A DNA stretch of 64,000 nt from Myxococcales bacterium (lineage in GTDB: Bacteria > Myxococcota_A > Polyangia > Polyangiales > Polyangiaceae). The notes beneath the pieces are model-generated. The model was not told where the DNA came from. It saw only the letters and a program-made list of their open reading frames with translations, and searched no databases. Below are positions 30,873-40,146 of this stretch, one piece after another. Position numbers and translations under genes: made by a program. The DNA lies in assembly GCA_016191785.1 (NCBI GenBank), contig JACPVJ010000079.1, forward strand, positions 29,801 through 93,800, in the 5' to 3' direction. Each line of letters starts with the position of its first letter. The stretch's first letter is position 1.

Positions 30873-32255
30873 TCACTTGGCGAAGGCGCGGGTCAGCGCC
30901 GCGACGATCTGCGGGTCTTCCCCGGGAAAAACGCTGCGGGCGTCGAGCAAGAGCGCGCCCTCGACGACACGGCCGATCACGGCAGGCTCCCCGTTGCGCA
31001 GACGCTCGGCCAGGGCCTCGGGCGCCGGGCCGGCGATACGAAGCGCGACGGAACGAACGGGCGCCTCGGCCAGCGTGCCTCCCCCGATCGCCGCTTCGCT
31101 CTGCACCGTCTCGGCCGACACGCCGAGCTCACCCAGCGCTAGCCGCCACTGGTCGACTCGACGCTCGAGCTCGTCGATGCCGGCCGAGAGCAGCGCGTGC
31201 ACGGGGATGTCGCAGAGCGCGCCGCGACGGTACGCCTCCAGCACGGCCTCGACCGCGGCCAGGGCCAGCTTGTCGAGCCGGAGCGCGCGGGCCATCGGAT
31301 CGTCACGCAGCGCCCTGACCAGCTCCGCGCGCCCGGCCACGGCGCCGCCTTGTGGCCCGCCGAACAGCTTGTCGAGGCTGAAGCAGACCAGATCGGCGCC
31401 CGCCGCCAGGCAGGCCTGGACGCTGGGCTCCCGCGCGAGCTCGGAGCCGGCAACGGTCGGGGGCAGGTCCACCACCAGTCCGCCACCCAGGTCTTTGATC
31501 AAGGGGAGGCGTCGCGACTTGGCCAGGGCCGCCAGCTCGGACAGGGCCGGCCGCTCGGCGAAGCCGGTGATCTTGAAGTTGCTGGGGTGGACCCGGAGCA
31601 AGCAGGCCGTTCGCTCGCCGATGGCGCGCGCATAGTCGTCGACGCGGGTGCGGTTCGTCGTGCCGACCTCGACCAGCCGCGCGCCCGACCGCGCGAGCAC
31701 CTCGGGAATGCGGAAGCCCCCGCCGATCTCCACCAGCTCGCCCCGCGACACGATCACCTCTCGCCCCGCTGCCAGAGTCGAGAGCGCCAGCATGACGGCG
31801 GCTGCGTTGTTGTTGACCAGGACGACGTCCTCGGCAGACGTGAGCTCCGCCAGGCCGAGCTCGGCCTGGAGACCGCGGCGGGTTCGGACCCCGGTCGAGA
31901 GGTCGAGCTCCAGGGTCGAGTACCTCCCGGCGATTGCGGCGATTCGCTCGATGCTCGCCCGCGGCAAGGGCGCGCGGCCCAGGTTCGTGTGCAGAATCAC
32001 CCCGGTCGCGTTGACCACCGGCGCGAGCCCGGCCCGCAGCCGCACTTCGGCCCGCTCCCGCACCCGGGCCACGACCTCGGCCAGGGTCGCCGGCTCGGCG
32101 CCGGCCAGAGCCGCGCTCCGCGCTTCGGCGATCACGCTCCGCGCCAGCGCTGTGACGGCCTTCTTGCCGAGCGTGCCCCGAACGCCGGACAGCTCGGGGG
32201 CGTCGACCACCCGGTCGACCTTCGGCAGCTTCTGGAGCTCCACCGGGACGACCAT
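30873..32255 (-). CDS. selA: L-seryl-tRNA(Sec) selenium transferase
   Basis: SelA, a 460-residue PLP enzyme that converts seryl-tRNA(Sec) to selenocysteyl-tRNA using selenophosphate. The PLP lysine is K296 in CFSLDKLFGGPQGG (E. coli K295), and the N-terminal RGTLGKKAVTALAR and NATGVILHTNLGRAPL blocks match the family. The usual SelD partner for making selenophosphate is not in this window. The gene stands 46 nt from the Cys-rich lipoprotein gene, and selB and tRNA-Sec are 8-10 kb to the left, so the sel genes are dispersed here. ATG 32255 starts the conserved N-terminus. Confidence 0.95.
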   Translation of the reverse strand: MVVPVELQKLPKVDRVVDAPELSGVRGTLGKKAVTALARSVIAEARSAALAGAEPATLAEVVARVRERAEVRLRAGLAPVVNATGVILHTNLGRAPLPRASIERIAAIAGRYSTLELDLSTGVRTRRGLQAELGLAELTSAEDVVLVNNNAAAVMLALSTLAAGREVIVSRGELVEIGGGFRIPEVLARSGARLVEVGTTNRTRVDDYARAIGERTACLLRVHPSNFKITGFAERPALSELAALAKSRRLPLIKDLGGGLVVDLPPTVAGSELAREPSVQACLAAGADLVCFSLDKLFGGPQGGAVAGRAELVRALRDDPMARALRLDKLALAAVEAVLEAYRRGALCDIPVHALLSAGIDELERRVDQWRLALGELGVSAETVQSEAAIGGGTLAEAPVRSVALRIAGPAPEALAERLRNGEPAVIGRVVEGALLLDARSVFPGEDPQIVAALTRAFAK

Positions 32256-32317
32256 AGCGGATTCGTCGGCTTGGAGCTTGCCCGCTCTCGGCTGATTCGA
32301 GGGACAATGGCCGAGAC

Positions 32318-33061
32318 GTGCACCGCGCCCTGACCGGCCTGGCCCTCTTGACCACCGCTTGCACGCCGGACGCGAGCCCGGTCGCGTCCGCGCGCGCCGC
32401 GGAGGCCGCCGACGCGTCTGGCGCCGAGGCGTCCGGCCCCGACGCCGCCGAGGCGGCCGCCCCGTCCCTGGTGGCCGACGCCGGACCGGCGCGCTCGAGC
32501 ACGTTGATCGTCAAGCGCGAGGGGGGCGGGGTGCCCGCTGCGCAGGCCCTGCGAGTCCTCCACGTCGGCGACTCGATGGCGCCGCTGGTCGGGAACTACC
32601 TGCGGCCGATCTTCGAAGCGAGCGGCCGCAGCTACTTCATCGAGACCGTGGTCTCGTCCAGCACGCTCGAGTGGGCCGGCAAAGGCCTGCTGCGAGAGGC
32701 AATGTACAAGTACGATCCCGAGCTGATCCTGATTTCGCTCGGCTCGAACGAGCTCTTCGACCCCAAGCCCGCACGACGCGGCGCGGCGGTGGAACAGATG
32801 GTGACCGAGACCCGCGGGCGCCCCTGCATGTGGATCGGGCCCCCGCTGTGGAAGCAGGACTCGGGGTTCGTCGAGGTGCTCAAGACGCACCTCGGGCACT
32901 GCCAGTTCTTCGACTCGTCGCGGCTCGAGCTCCCACGCATGGCCGACGGCCGGCACCCGAGCTGGACCGGGGGCTGGCGTTGGGCGGACGCAGTGTGGCG
33001 CGAGCTGGGGGGAACCGAGCCGGTTCCGACCGGGTCTCGGCCGAAGCTCACGCCGGACTGA
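32318..33061 (+). CDS. SGNH/GDSL-type hydrolase, lipoprotein
   Basis: A 247-residue exported protein with a lipobox TTAC near residue 15, an Ala/Asp/Glu-rich spacer (about 20-60) and an SGNH hydrolase domain. Block I has GDS in HVGDSMAP, block III has SLGSNELF, and block V has the His-Asp pair in DGRHPSW. It therefore probably removes ester groups such as acetyl from a cell-surface polymer. The last 14 nt overlap the tail of the convergent 33048-33359 gene. Start is GTG 32318; no other start fits the signal peptide. Confidence 0.85.
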   Translation: MHRALTGLALLTTACTPDASPVASARAAEAADASGAEASGPDAAEAAAPSLVADAGPARSSTLIVKREGGGVPAAQALRVLHVGDSMAPLVGNYLRPIFEASGRSYFIETVVSSSTLEWAGKGLLREAMYKYDPELILISLGSNELFDPKPARRGAAVEQMVTETRGRPCMWIGPPLWKQDSGFVEVLKTHLGHCQFFDSSRLELPRMADGRHPSWTGGWRWADAVWRELGGTEPVPTGSRPKLTPD

Positions 33062-33359
33062 ACAGACCGTCGACGACCGAGGCCGGCACGTTGCTGATGG
33101 TCATGCCCGAGAAGCTCAGATCGACGGCGACGGTCTTGCCCTTGTCGCCGGTCTGGACCGCGACCACCGAGAGCACTACGCCCTTCTTCACCTCGTAGCC
33201 CTGCACCGTGCAGGTGCGCTTCGCGCGCACGCGCATGCCAGGTCGATACTGCCCGCCCGGCGCCGCCTCGGCGACGCCCGCGTGGGTGCTCACCGCGGCC
33301 ACCGGGCCGAGCGCCGACGCCAAGACCAACCAGAACAGTGCTGCTCTCCGACTCGACAT
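33048..33359 (-). CDS. Small exported SH3-like protein
   Basis: A 103-residue protein with a signal peptide (about 1-30) and a small all-beta domain with strands such as MRVRAKRTCTVQGYEV and KTVAVDLSFSGMTI. The pattern resembles an SH3-like or small ligand domain, but no family can be assigned. ATG 33359 begins the signal peptide, and the 3' end overlaps the SGNH hydrolase gene by 14 nt. One isolated Cys suggests the fold does not depend on a disulfide. It is separated by about 150 nt from the divergent M16 pair. Confidence 0.7.
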   Translation of the reverse strand: MSSRRAALFWLVLASALGPVAAVSTHAGVAEAAPGGQYRPGMRVRAKRTCTVQGYEVKKGVVLSVVAVQTGDKGKTVAVDLSFSGMTISNVPASVVDGLFSPA

Positions 33360-33511
33360 GGTGACCTCTCCCCGACCGAGCCTGCCCGTGGCTCGGGGCG
33401 GAGAGTAGCGAACTGTCGGAGCTGGGCAAGTTGGGCGCACCTGACGCCAGGCGATGTGTCCGAGTTCCTGCGCTATTCCTGGAGGGCGGGGGGCGGCGTA
33501 ACGTTCGGGGC

Positions 33512-34879
33512 GTGACCTCCCGCAGCGCCATCGCCTTGGCCATCGCCCTCCAGACCTCGATCGCTGGAGCCGCGCCGTCGACGACGGTGCCGGACATCCC
33601 CTTCGAGAAGTACGCGCTCGACAACGGGCTCGAGGTCATCCTTCACCGCGACGCGTCGCTGCCGCTCGTGGCGGTCAACCTCTGGTACCACGTCGGCCCG
33701 GTCAACGAGCCGGCGAAGCGCTCGGGGTTCGCGCACCTCTTCGAGCACTTGATGTTCACCGGCAGCAAACACGTGGGAACGCGCTTCGACAAGCTGCTCG
33801 AGAGCGCCGGCGCCACCAACGTGAACGGGACCACGAGCTGGGATCGCACCAACTACTTCGAGACGGTGCCGCGCGAGCACTTGGAGCTCTGCCTGTGGCT
33901 CGAGAGCGACCGCATGGGGTTCTTCCTCGACACGCTCTCTGCCGAAGCGCTCGAGGTCCAGCGCGGAGTGGTGAAGAACGAACGGCGTCAGAGCTACGAA
34001 GACGCCCCCTACGGCAAGAGCACCCTCGAGCTCTTGGACACGCTCTTCCCTCCGGGTCACCCGTACCACGGCGCGGTGATCGGCTCGATGAGCGACCTCG
34101 ACGCCGCGAAGCGCTCCGATGCCGAGAGCTTCTTCCGGGCGTACTACGCGCCTTCGAACGCGACGCTGACCCTGGCGGGCGACTTCACCCCCGACCAGGC
34201 CAAACGCTGGGTCGCGCGCTACTTCGGGTCGCTCCCCAGACGGCCGCGCCCCACGACCAAACACCCACCCGCGCCCCCGCTGACGTCGATGATCCGGAAG
34301 GAGGTCGTCGAACCCGTGGAGCTCGCCAAGGTGAGCATGGGTTGGCTCACCTCTCCCGCCTACAGCGCCGACACGGCCACGCTCGAGCTCGCCGCGGCCT
34401 TGCTCGCGGGCGGCAAGGCGACTCGGCTCTACCAGAAGCTGGTGGTGGAGAAGAAGCTCGCCTCGGAGGTCGAGGCGGATCTCGACCCCAACTCTCTGGC
34501 CGGGGTCTTCACCGTCAGCGCCGTCGCTGCCTCGGGCAAGCCTGCAAAGGCGGTCGAAGCCGCCATCGACGCGGTGCTCGTCGACCTCACGCTACGGGGG
34601 CCCACGCAGGCAGAGCTCGATCGCGCGCGACGGCGAGTCCTCTTCGCGCTGATGTCGCAGCTACAGCAGCTGAACGGGAGCGACGGCGAGTCGGGTCGAG
34701 CCGGCCTCTTGCAGCGGTTCAATCACTACCTGGGCGATCCGGGCCAGCTGAAGCAGTGGCACGCCAGCCTCCAAGCGGTGACCCGGGACGACGTGAAGCG
34801 CGTGCTCACGACCCAGCTCGCCGCTTCGCGCCGCGTGATCGTGACCACCGTCCCCCAGCCCAAGGGCAAGCAGCCGTGA
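33512..34879 (+). CDS. M16-family zinc metalloprotease (active subunit)
   Basis: A 455-residue insulinase-like protease. The inverted zinc motif HLFEH is at residues 75-79 and the third ligand Glu is E157 in NERR, spaced as in the family. A short hydrophobic N-terminus (about 5-20) suggests export. It overlaps the next gene, a homologue without the zinc motif, so the pair likely works as a heterodimer, as described for other bacterial M16 pairs. Substrates are usually short peptides. GTG 33512 is the start that gives the signal-like segment; no ribosome site is obvious. Confidence 0.9.
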   Translation: MTSRSAIALAIALQTSIAGAAPSTTVPDIPFEKYALDNGLEVILHRDASLPLVAVNLWYHVGPVNEPAKRSGFAHLFEHLMFTGSKHVGTRFDKLLESAGATNVNGTTSWDRTNYFETVPREHLELCLWLESDRMGFFLDTLSAEALEVQRGVVKNERRQSYEDAPYGKSTLELLDTLFPPGHPYHGAVIGSMSDLDAAKRSDAESFFRAYYAPSNATLTLAGDFTPDQAKRWVARYFGSLPRRPRPTTKHPPAPPLTSMIRKEVVEPVELAKVSMGWLTSPAYSADTATLELAAALLAGGKATRLYQKLVVEKKLASEVEADLDPNSLAGVFTVSAVAASGKPAKAVEAAIDAVLVDLTLRGPTQAELDRARRRVLFALMSQLQQLNGSDGESGRAGLLQRFNHYLGDPGQLKQWHASLQAVTRDDVKRVLTTQLAASRRVIVTTVPQPKGKQP

Positions 34880-36354
34880 GGCGCAGCTGGTGTGCCACGG
34901 TCTGCCTGGCGATCGCCTGCGGGACCCCGGGGCCGGCGAGTCCCCGGCGAGCAGCGACGCCGAAGCCTGCCCCAAGCGCCAGCGCCACGGCCCACTGGCG
35001 CGAGCAGGTGCCGAAGGCCGGCGCGCGCGGCGAGATCGTCTACCCGGTGCCCGAGAGCGAGCAGCTGAAGAACGGCCTCACGCTCTTGGTGGTGCGACGT
35101 CCGGCAGCGGTCGCCTCACTCTCACTGGTGGTCCGCCACGGCGCGAGCTCGGTGCCCAAGGGCAAGAGCGGGCTCGCCGCGCTGACCGCGCGCATGCTCA
35201 CCGAAGGCACCCGAGCGCGGTCGGCCTCCGCGTTGGCCGAGGCCGCCGAGTCCCTGGGCTCGGCCCTCGAGCACGACGCGGGACGCGACTACTCGCTGAT
35301 CGGCATCGAGACCCTGACCGCCGACGTCGAGCAGGGGCTCGAGCTCTTGGCCGAGGTGGCGCAGAAGCCGGCCTTCGCCCCCAAAGAGCTGGAACGCGTC
35401 CGCGGCGAGTGGCTCGACGGGCTGGCGGCAGAGCGCCAAGCTCCCGATCGTCTGGCGTCCCTGGCGGGGCTGCGGCTCCTGCTCGGCGAGCCGCATGGCG
35501 CTCCGGTCAGCGGCGCTGTCCCGGACGTGAAGAAGTTGACCGTGGCAGATCTCGCGGCGTTCCACCGGGACCACTGGCTCCCCGGAGAGAGCGCCCTCGT
35601 GATCGTCGGCGACGTCGATCTGCCCAGGGTGCGCGACGCCGCGACGCGGGCGTTCGCCGGCTGGAAGGCAGCACCGGCGCCGGCACCGGTCCAGAGCCCG
35701 GCGGCACCGGCACCGAAAGAGACCCGGGTGGTGTTGATCCACCGCGCGGGCTCGGTGCAGAGCGCGTTGTTCGTGGCACAACCGCTCCCCAAACGAACGG
35801 AGCCGGGGCACGAAGCGCGGCAGCTGATGAGCTCGCTCCTCGGGGGGCTGTTCACCTCGCGGATCAACCAGAACCTCCGCGAAAAGAACGCTTTCACCTA
35901 CGGTGCCCGGTCCGACGCCGTCGCCAGCCGCCACTGGGGGGCGCTGGTGGTCACCACCCGCGTCGAGGCGGCCGTCACGGCGCCGGCGCTGAAGGAGCTG
36001 GTCTTCGAGCTCGGCCGCGCCCGCGATCCGAGCCGAGGTGCGCCCATCACCGACGAAGAAGTCGGCCGTGCGCGAGCCGATCTGATCAGCAGCCTCGGCG
36101 CACGCCTGATCGAGGTCGACCGGATCGCCGCCGACGTGGGCTCCACCTTCTCTCTGGGCCTGCCTCCGAGCACGGGCCACGACCTGCCTCGACGATTGAC
36201 GGCACAGTCCACGACCGACGTCGCCAAGGCGGCGGCGCTGATCGACGAGCGGCGCCTGGTGGTGGTGATCGTCGGCGACCAGGCGAGCGTGAAGCCGGCA
36301 CTCGAGAGCGCGGGCTTCTCGGTGAGCGACGCCGCGGCCGAGCTCACCTGGTGA
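34876..36354 (+). CDS. M16-family protein lacking the zinc motif (partner subunit), lipoprotein
   Basis: A 492-residue protein similar in overall fold to the M16 protease just upstream. It has no HxxEH (the equivalent region reads SGLAALTARM), so it is not an active protease and should serve as the substrate-clamping partner. It is a lipoprotein (CLAIAC near residue 15) with a Pro/Ala linker. Its GTG start overlaps the stop of the first gene (GTGA), and this coupling supports equal production of both subunits. A Pro/Ala-rich insertion near 280-300 links the two M16 domains. Confidence 0.88.
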   Translation: MRRSWCATVCLAIACGTPGPASPRRAATPKPAPSASATAHWREQVPKAGARGEIVYPVPESEQLKNGLTLLVVRRPAAVASLSLVVRHGASSVPKGKSGLAALTARMLTEGTRARSASALAEAAESLGSALEHDAGRDYSLIGIETLTADVEQGLELLAEVAQKPAFAPKELERVRGEWLDGLAAERQAPDRLASLAGLRLLLGEPHGAPVSGAVPDVKKLTVADLAAFHRDHWLPGESALVIVGDVDLPRVRDAATRAFAGWKAAPAPAPVQSPAAPAPKETRVVLIHRAGSVQSALFVAQPLPKRTEPGHEARQLMSSLLGGLFTSRINQNLREKNAFTYGARSDAVASRHWGALVVTTRVEAAVTAPALKELVFELGRARDPSRGAPITDEEVGRARADLISSLGARLIEVDRIAADVGSTFSLGLPPSTGHDLPRRLTAQSTTDVAKAAALIDERRLVVVIVGDQASVKPALESAGFSVSDAAAELTW

Positions 36355-36787
36355 CGACGGGTTTCGCGGCGCTCGGAGGGGGCGTGGGCGAAACCGCAGG
36401 CTGCGCGTCGCGCCGGTTCGCGACGACCGCCAGCACGCCCCCCAGCACCAGAGCCACGATCCCCGCACAGCCCCAGATGACCCAAGGGAGCCAGCTCGGC
36501 GTCCCGCGGGCCGGTGGCGCGGGAACCGGGGGCCCCGGCGGCGCGGACGGCACGACCGGGTACCGCACGGCACGAACCACGAGCGTCGGGTCCATCGGGC
36601 GCCGCGGGATCGCTCGAAGCCGCGTGGTATCGCCGGCTGTGGCCGCGCCCTCGTCGACCACGATGGTTCGCGCGTCTTGTGCGATCGGGACCCGGGGCGC
36701 CGGCGCGTGGGCGGCAGCCTGCTGAGCCACGATCGCGTCGTCCTCGATCTCCTCGAGCGGCTCGTCGTCGGAGTCGGGCAGGGGCAT
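36344..36787 (-). CDS. Single-pass membrane protein, Pro-rich cytoplasmic part
   Basis: A 147-residue protein with an acidic N-terminus (residues 6-17), a Pro/Ala/Arg-rich middle, and one hydrophobic segment near 100-122 (WLPWVIWGCAGIVALVLGGVLAVVA) ending in a Pro/Ser tail. Function is unknown. The C-terminal end overlaps the M16 partner gene by 11 nt, and the 5' end faces the two-component module 41 nt away. ATG 36787 has a short acidic start. Confidence 0.65.
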   Translation of the reverse strand: MPLPDSDDEPLEEIEDDAIVAQQAAAHAPAPRVPIAQDARTIVVDEGAATAGDTTRLRAIPRRPMDPTLVVRAVRYPVVPSAPPGPPVPAPPARGTPSWLPWVIWGCAGIVALVLGGVLAVVANRRDAQPAVSPTPPPSAAKPVVTR

Positions 36788-36828
36788 GCCCGCCAACTAT
36801 AGCCAAAGTGGCGGCCCTTTTCAGAGGG

Positions 36829-38877
36829 GTGACGGCTACGTGGTACATTCCACCCGAAGTGGCCGAGCTGGCTCCGATCCTCGTGGTGGACGACGACGCG
36901 GTCAGCCGCCGAGTCCTGACCGAGACCCTGAGCGCCTCGGGCCTGGCGACCCACACGGTGGGCTCCGGCCGAGAGGCCCTGGCCTGGCTCGAGGACAACG
37001 CGCCGTCGCTCGTTCTGCTCGACCTGGTGATGCCAGCGCCCGACGGCTTCGAAGTGCTCAAGCAGATACGGGAGCAGGCGGGCATCGCGGACACGCCGGT
37101 GCTGGTTCTGACCGCGCTGGACTCGGACGACGAGATCCACGCCGTCTTCGCCTCGGGGGCCGACGACTACGTGCACAAGCCGTTTCGCCCGGCCGAGCTC
37201 GTGGCGCGGATCCGTGGGCAGCTGCGGATGCGGGAGTACGTGGAGCGACTGAGCCGCCGGGAGCGCGACTCGCAGACGGTGCTCGAGCTGACGCAGGCGC
37301 TGGCCTCGACGCTCAACATCCGCCACATCTTGTTCACGGTCGTGCGACGCGTCGCAGAGGTCGCCAGCGTGGACCGTTGCAGCATCGTGCTGGTGTCCGA
37401 GGACGAGACCATGGGTCACGTCGTCGCGTCGAGCGACGACGAGCAGATGCGCGACCTCACCGTCGAGCTGAGCAAGTACCCCGAGATCCGCGAGGTGCTG
37501 CGGACCGGGAACACGCTGGTGATCCAGGACGTGAGCCGGCACCCGCTGCTCGAGGCGGTGCGCCAGGCCGAGCCGGGGCTGGGGTTCGCGTCGCTCGCAC
37601 TCGTCCCGATCACCCACGAGCAGCGTCCGATGGGCGTGATCTTTCTCCGATCACGCGGTGCCGCCGCCTTCGCGGACCACGAGATCTCGCTGGTCCACAC
37701 CGTCGCCAACGCGACCGCCATCGCCCTGCGCAATGCCCGCATCCTCAAGCTGCTGCGCGACGAGTCGATGCAGAGCGCGTTCGCCCGCGTCGAAGCGGAG
37801 CGGCGCGTGCGTTTGTTCCAGCGCTATGCCGATATCTTCGAGAGCGCCGCCGACGGGATGGTGGTGATCGACCGCTCGGGGCGCGTGTTGTTCGCCAACC
37901 CGCGCGCGCGGGCGATCTTGGGGTTCGACGAGAGCGAGCTGATGGGCCGGGGCTTCCGCGACTTGTTCGCAGAGGACCCGAGTCGTGCCGACCGCCTGCT
38001 CGAGGGCTTCACACGGGGCGAGTTCCCCCAAGGGCTCGACGTCGAGCTCGGGACTCGGAGTGGCCCGCCGATCACCGCCAGCGTCAGCTTCAGCTCGGTG
38101 CTGCACGAGGACGACTCGGTGGTGTTCTCGTTCCGCGACGTGACCGAAGAGCGAAGCACCGCCATCGAGCTCAAGCAGACCAAAGAGTTCCTCGAGCGCG
38201 TGATCGAGAGCTCGGTCGACGGCATCGTGACCGCCGACATGAAGGGCACCCTCTTGCTCTTCAACCGCGCGGCGTCGCGCATCTTCGGGTTCGCTCCCGA
38301 CGAGATCGTCGGAAAGCGGAACGTCGAGACGCTCTACCCCCCGGGGGTTGCCCGGGAGATCATGCGCAAGATCCGCGACCCCGACGTCAGCGGCCCGGGT
38401 CGCCTCGAGGACTGCCGGGTGGACATGATCAGCGCCACCGGCGAGCTGATCCCGGTCACGCTGTCCGCCGCCTTGATCATGGAAAACGGAAAGGCCGTGG
38501 GCTCGGTGGGCGTGTTCACCGACATCCGCGATCGCCTCCGGATGGAGGCGCGCTTGAATCGGGCCCAAGACGAGCTCCGGCTGCGCGAGAAGACGGCGTT
38601 CGTCGCCGAGTTGGCGGGCGCCGCGGCGCACGAGCTGAACCAGCCGCTGACGAGCGTGATCGGGTACGCCGAGCTCTTGCGGCGCAATCTCGACCCGGGT
38701 TCGAGCCAGGGCAAGGCCGCCGAAGTGATCATGTCCGAGGCCGAGCGCATGGCCGAGATCGTCCGGAAGATCGGCAAGATCACCAAGTACGAGACCAAGA
38801 GCTACGTGGGTGCCGCCAAGATCTTGGATCTGGAGAAGGCCACGGAGGACCCGAGCGAAGACCGGGTGGGGCGATGA
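36829..38877 (+). CDS. Receiver-GAF-PAS-PAS-HisKA protein lacking an ATPase domain
   Basis: A 682-residue signalling protein: receiver (phosphoacceptor D65 in LVLLDLVMP, with the DDD triad at 21-23), GAF (about 150-320), two PAS domains (about 345-450 and 462-580) and a HisKA dimerisation domain with phosphoacceptor His601 in AAHELNQPL. Only 81 residues follow that His and none of the N, G1, F or G2 boxes is present, so no HATPase is encoded. The stop overlaps the ATG of the next gene, which carries a full HisKA-HATPase. It may be phosphorylated in trans by that partner. Start is given as GTG 36829; GTG 36859 would give a cleaner receiver N-terminus, so the start is uncertain. Confidence 0.9.
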   Translation: MTATWYIPPEVAELAPILVVDDDAVSRRVLTETLSASGLATHTVGSGREALAWLEDNAPSLVLLDLVMPAPDGFEVLKQIREQAGIADTPVLVLTALDSDDEIHAVFASGADDYVHKPFRPAELVARIRGQLRMREYVERLSRRERDSQTVLELTQALASTLNIRHILFTVVRRVAEVASVDRCSIVLVSEDETMGHVVASSDDEQMRDLTVELSKYPEIREVLRTGNTLVIQDVSRHPLLEAVRQAEPGLGFASLALVPITHEQRPMGVIFLRSRGAAAFADHEISLVHTVANATAIALRNARILKLLRDESMQSAFARVEAERRVRLFQRYADIFESAADGMVVIDRSGRVLFANPRARAILGFDESELMGRGFRDLFAEDPSRADRLLEGFTRGEFPQGLDVELGTRSGPPITASVSFSSVLHEDDSVVFSFRDVTEERSTAIELKQTKEFLERVIESSVDGIVTADMKGTLLLFNRAASRIFGFAPDEIVGKRNVETLYPPGVAREIMRKIRDPDVSGPGRLEDCRVDMISATGELIPVTLSAALIMENGKAVGSVGVFTDIRDRLRMEARLNRAQDELRLREKTAFVAELAGAAAHELNQPLTSVIGYAELLRRNLDPGSSQGKAAEVIMSEAERMAEIVRKIGKITKYETKSYVGAAKILDLEKATEDPSEDRVGR

Positions 38878-40139
38878 CCGATCCCAAGGGCGATCGGACG
38901 ACCGAGCGGCCCGGCGCGCAGGTCTCGGACCTGCGAGAGCTGGGTCCGGCGGCGTCGGGCACCCGCTCTCCGATCGACGCTCGGGCGCTCGATCGGCTCT
39001 ATCAGCTCGCGATCGATCTGCCGGTGGACGAGGGCACCGCCAGGGTCGTGCAGGTCTTCCTCGACGGCCTCGCGCCGCTCTTGCCGCGCCTCGCGCTCGG
39101 CGTCTGCGTCGTCGACCCGGCCCAGGGTGAGCAGCTCGTCGAACTGCGCTTGCCCGAGGGCGTCGAGGCCGGCACGGGGCACGATCCGAGCCGACTGTTC
39201 CCGAAAATGAGCCACGAAGAGATCACCCAGCTCTCGGATCCGCTGCTCGGCTCGACCTTTCACGTGGGGAGCGATGACGCGACTCGCGCCAACGTCCTCA
39301 CGGAGCCGGTGCTCGGCCGCGCCCTTCCACTGCTCGAAGCCAACATCAAGCGCGCCCGCGCTCTCGAGCGGAAAGCCCAGGGTGCCGCCGCCCTCAAGCG
39401 CCTGCAAGCGCAGGTCATCCAGACCGAAAAGCTGGCCTCCCTTGGGCAGATCGTGGCGGGCGTCGTGCACGAGCTCAACAACCCGCTCACCTCGATCGTC
39501 GCCTATGCCGACTACCTGAAGCGGCGGCTCGAGGCCCGCGAAGACAGCATCGACGACGTCGAACGCGCCCGGCGGATCGGCGAGGCGGCGCAGCGGATCC
39601 TCCGATTCTCTCGGGACCTCGTGGCATATGCCCGGCCGTCGGCTGACGTCCCAGCCCCGGTCGAGGTCCACGAGGTGATCGACAAGGCGCTGGTGTTCTG
39701 CGAGCACGAGCTCGGGAAGGCGGGCGTCCACGTGGAGCGTCGCTGGCACCCGAACCTGCCGAGCGTGCTGGGGATCGGCGGCCAGCTCGCGCAGGTCTTC
39801 GTCAACCTCTTCACCAACGCCTCCCACGCGATGGTGGGGCGCGGCGGGGCGCTGGTCGTCACGACCGCGTTCGACCCGAGCGCGGGCCGCGTCACGATCA
39901 CCGTCGACGACGACGGGACCGGGATCGACCCGGCGGATCTGACCCAGATCTTCGAGCCCTTCTTCACGACCAAGACCGAGGGCCGGGGGACGGGGCTCGG
40001 CCTGTCGATCGTACGCGACATCGTCGCGGCGCACGGCGGTAAGGTCTCTGCCACCAGCACCGTCGGCGTGGGCACGACCTTCGTCGTCGACCTGCCGGCG
40101 GCGGCCCACCGCAGCTCGACCCGACCCCCTCGGGCCTGA
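38874..40139 (+). CDS. Soluble histidine kinase, partner of the upstream ATPase-less protein
   Basis: A 421-residue kinase with no transmembrane segment: an N-terminal domain of unknown type (about 1-165), HisKA with phosphoacceptor His199 in GVVHELNNP, then a complete HATPase with N-box NLFTNASHAM, G1 DDDGTGI, F-box FEPFFTT and G2 GRGTGLGLSI. Its ATG overlaps the stop of the previous gene by 4 nt. The arrangement suggests this kinase supplies ATP-dependent phosphorylation to the upstream receiver/PAS protein, to its HisKA, or to both. No separate response regulator lies next to the pair. Confidence 0.92.
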   Translation: MTDPKGDRTTERPGAQVSDLRELGPAASGTRSPIDARALDRLYQLAIDLPVDEGTARVVQVFLDGLAPLLPRLALGVCVVDPAQGEQLVELRLPEGVEAGTGHDPSRLFPKMSHEEITQLSDPLLGSTFHVGSDDATRANVLTEPVLGRALPLLEANIKRARALERKAQGAAALKRLQAQVIQTEKLASLGQIVAGVVHELNNPLTSIVAYADYLKRRLEAREDSIDDVERARRIGEAAQRILRFSRDLVAYARPSADVPAPVEVHEVIDKALVFCEHELGKAGVHVERRWHPNLPSVLGIGGQLAQVFVNLFTNASHAMVGRGGALVVTTAFDPSAGRVTITVDDDGTGIDPADLTQIFEPFFTTKTEGRGTGLGLSIVRDIVAAHGGKVSATSTVGVGTTFVVDLPAAAHRSSTRPPRA

Positions 40140-40146
40140 CCGCGCC

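Noticed and set aside
28947..31142. A plus-strand frame of more than 700 residues opposite the Cys-rich lipoprotein and selA
   Set aside because: It is antisense to two convincing genes and is Val/Ala/Arg-rich without motifs, as expected when high-GC codon bias removes stops from the opposite strand.
34876..36354. Second M16 gene as an active protease
   Set aside because: The zinc motif region reads SGLAALTARM, with no HxxEH or third ligand.
36786..40139. A very long plus-strand alternative frame of over 1100 residues across the sensor genes
   Set aside because: Its upstream part has an Arg/Gly/Ala-biased composition, no domain, and overlaps the well-supported receiver-GAF-PAS gene in another frame. 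Only the part from 38874 is the real kinase.
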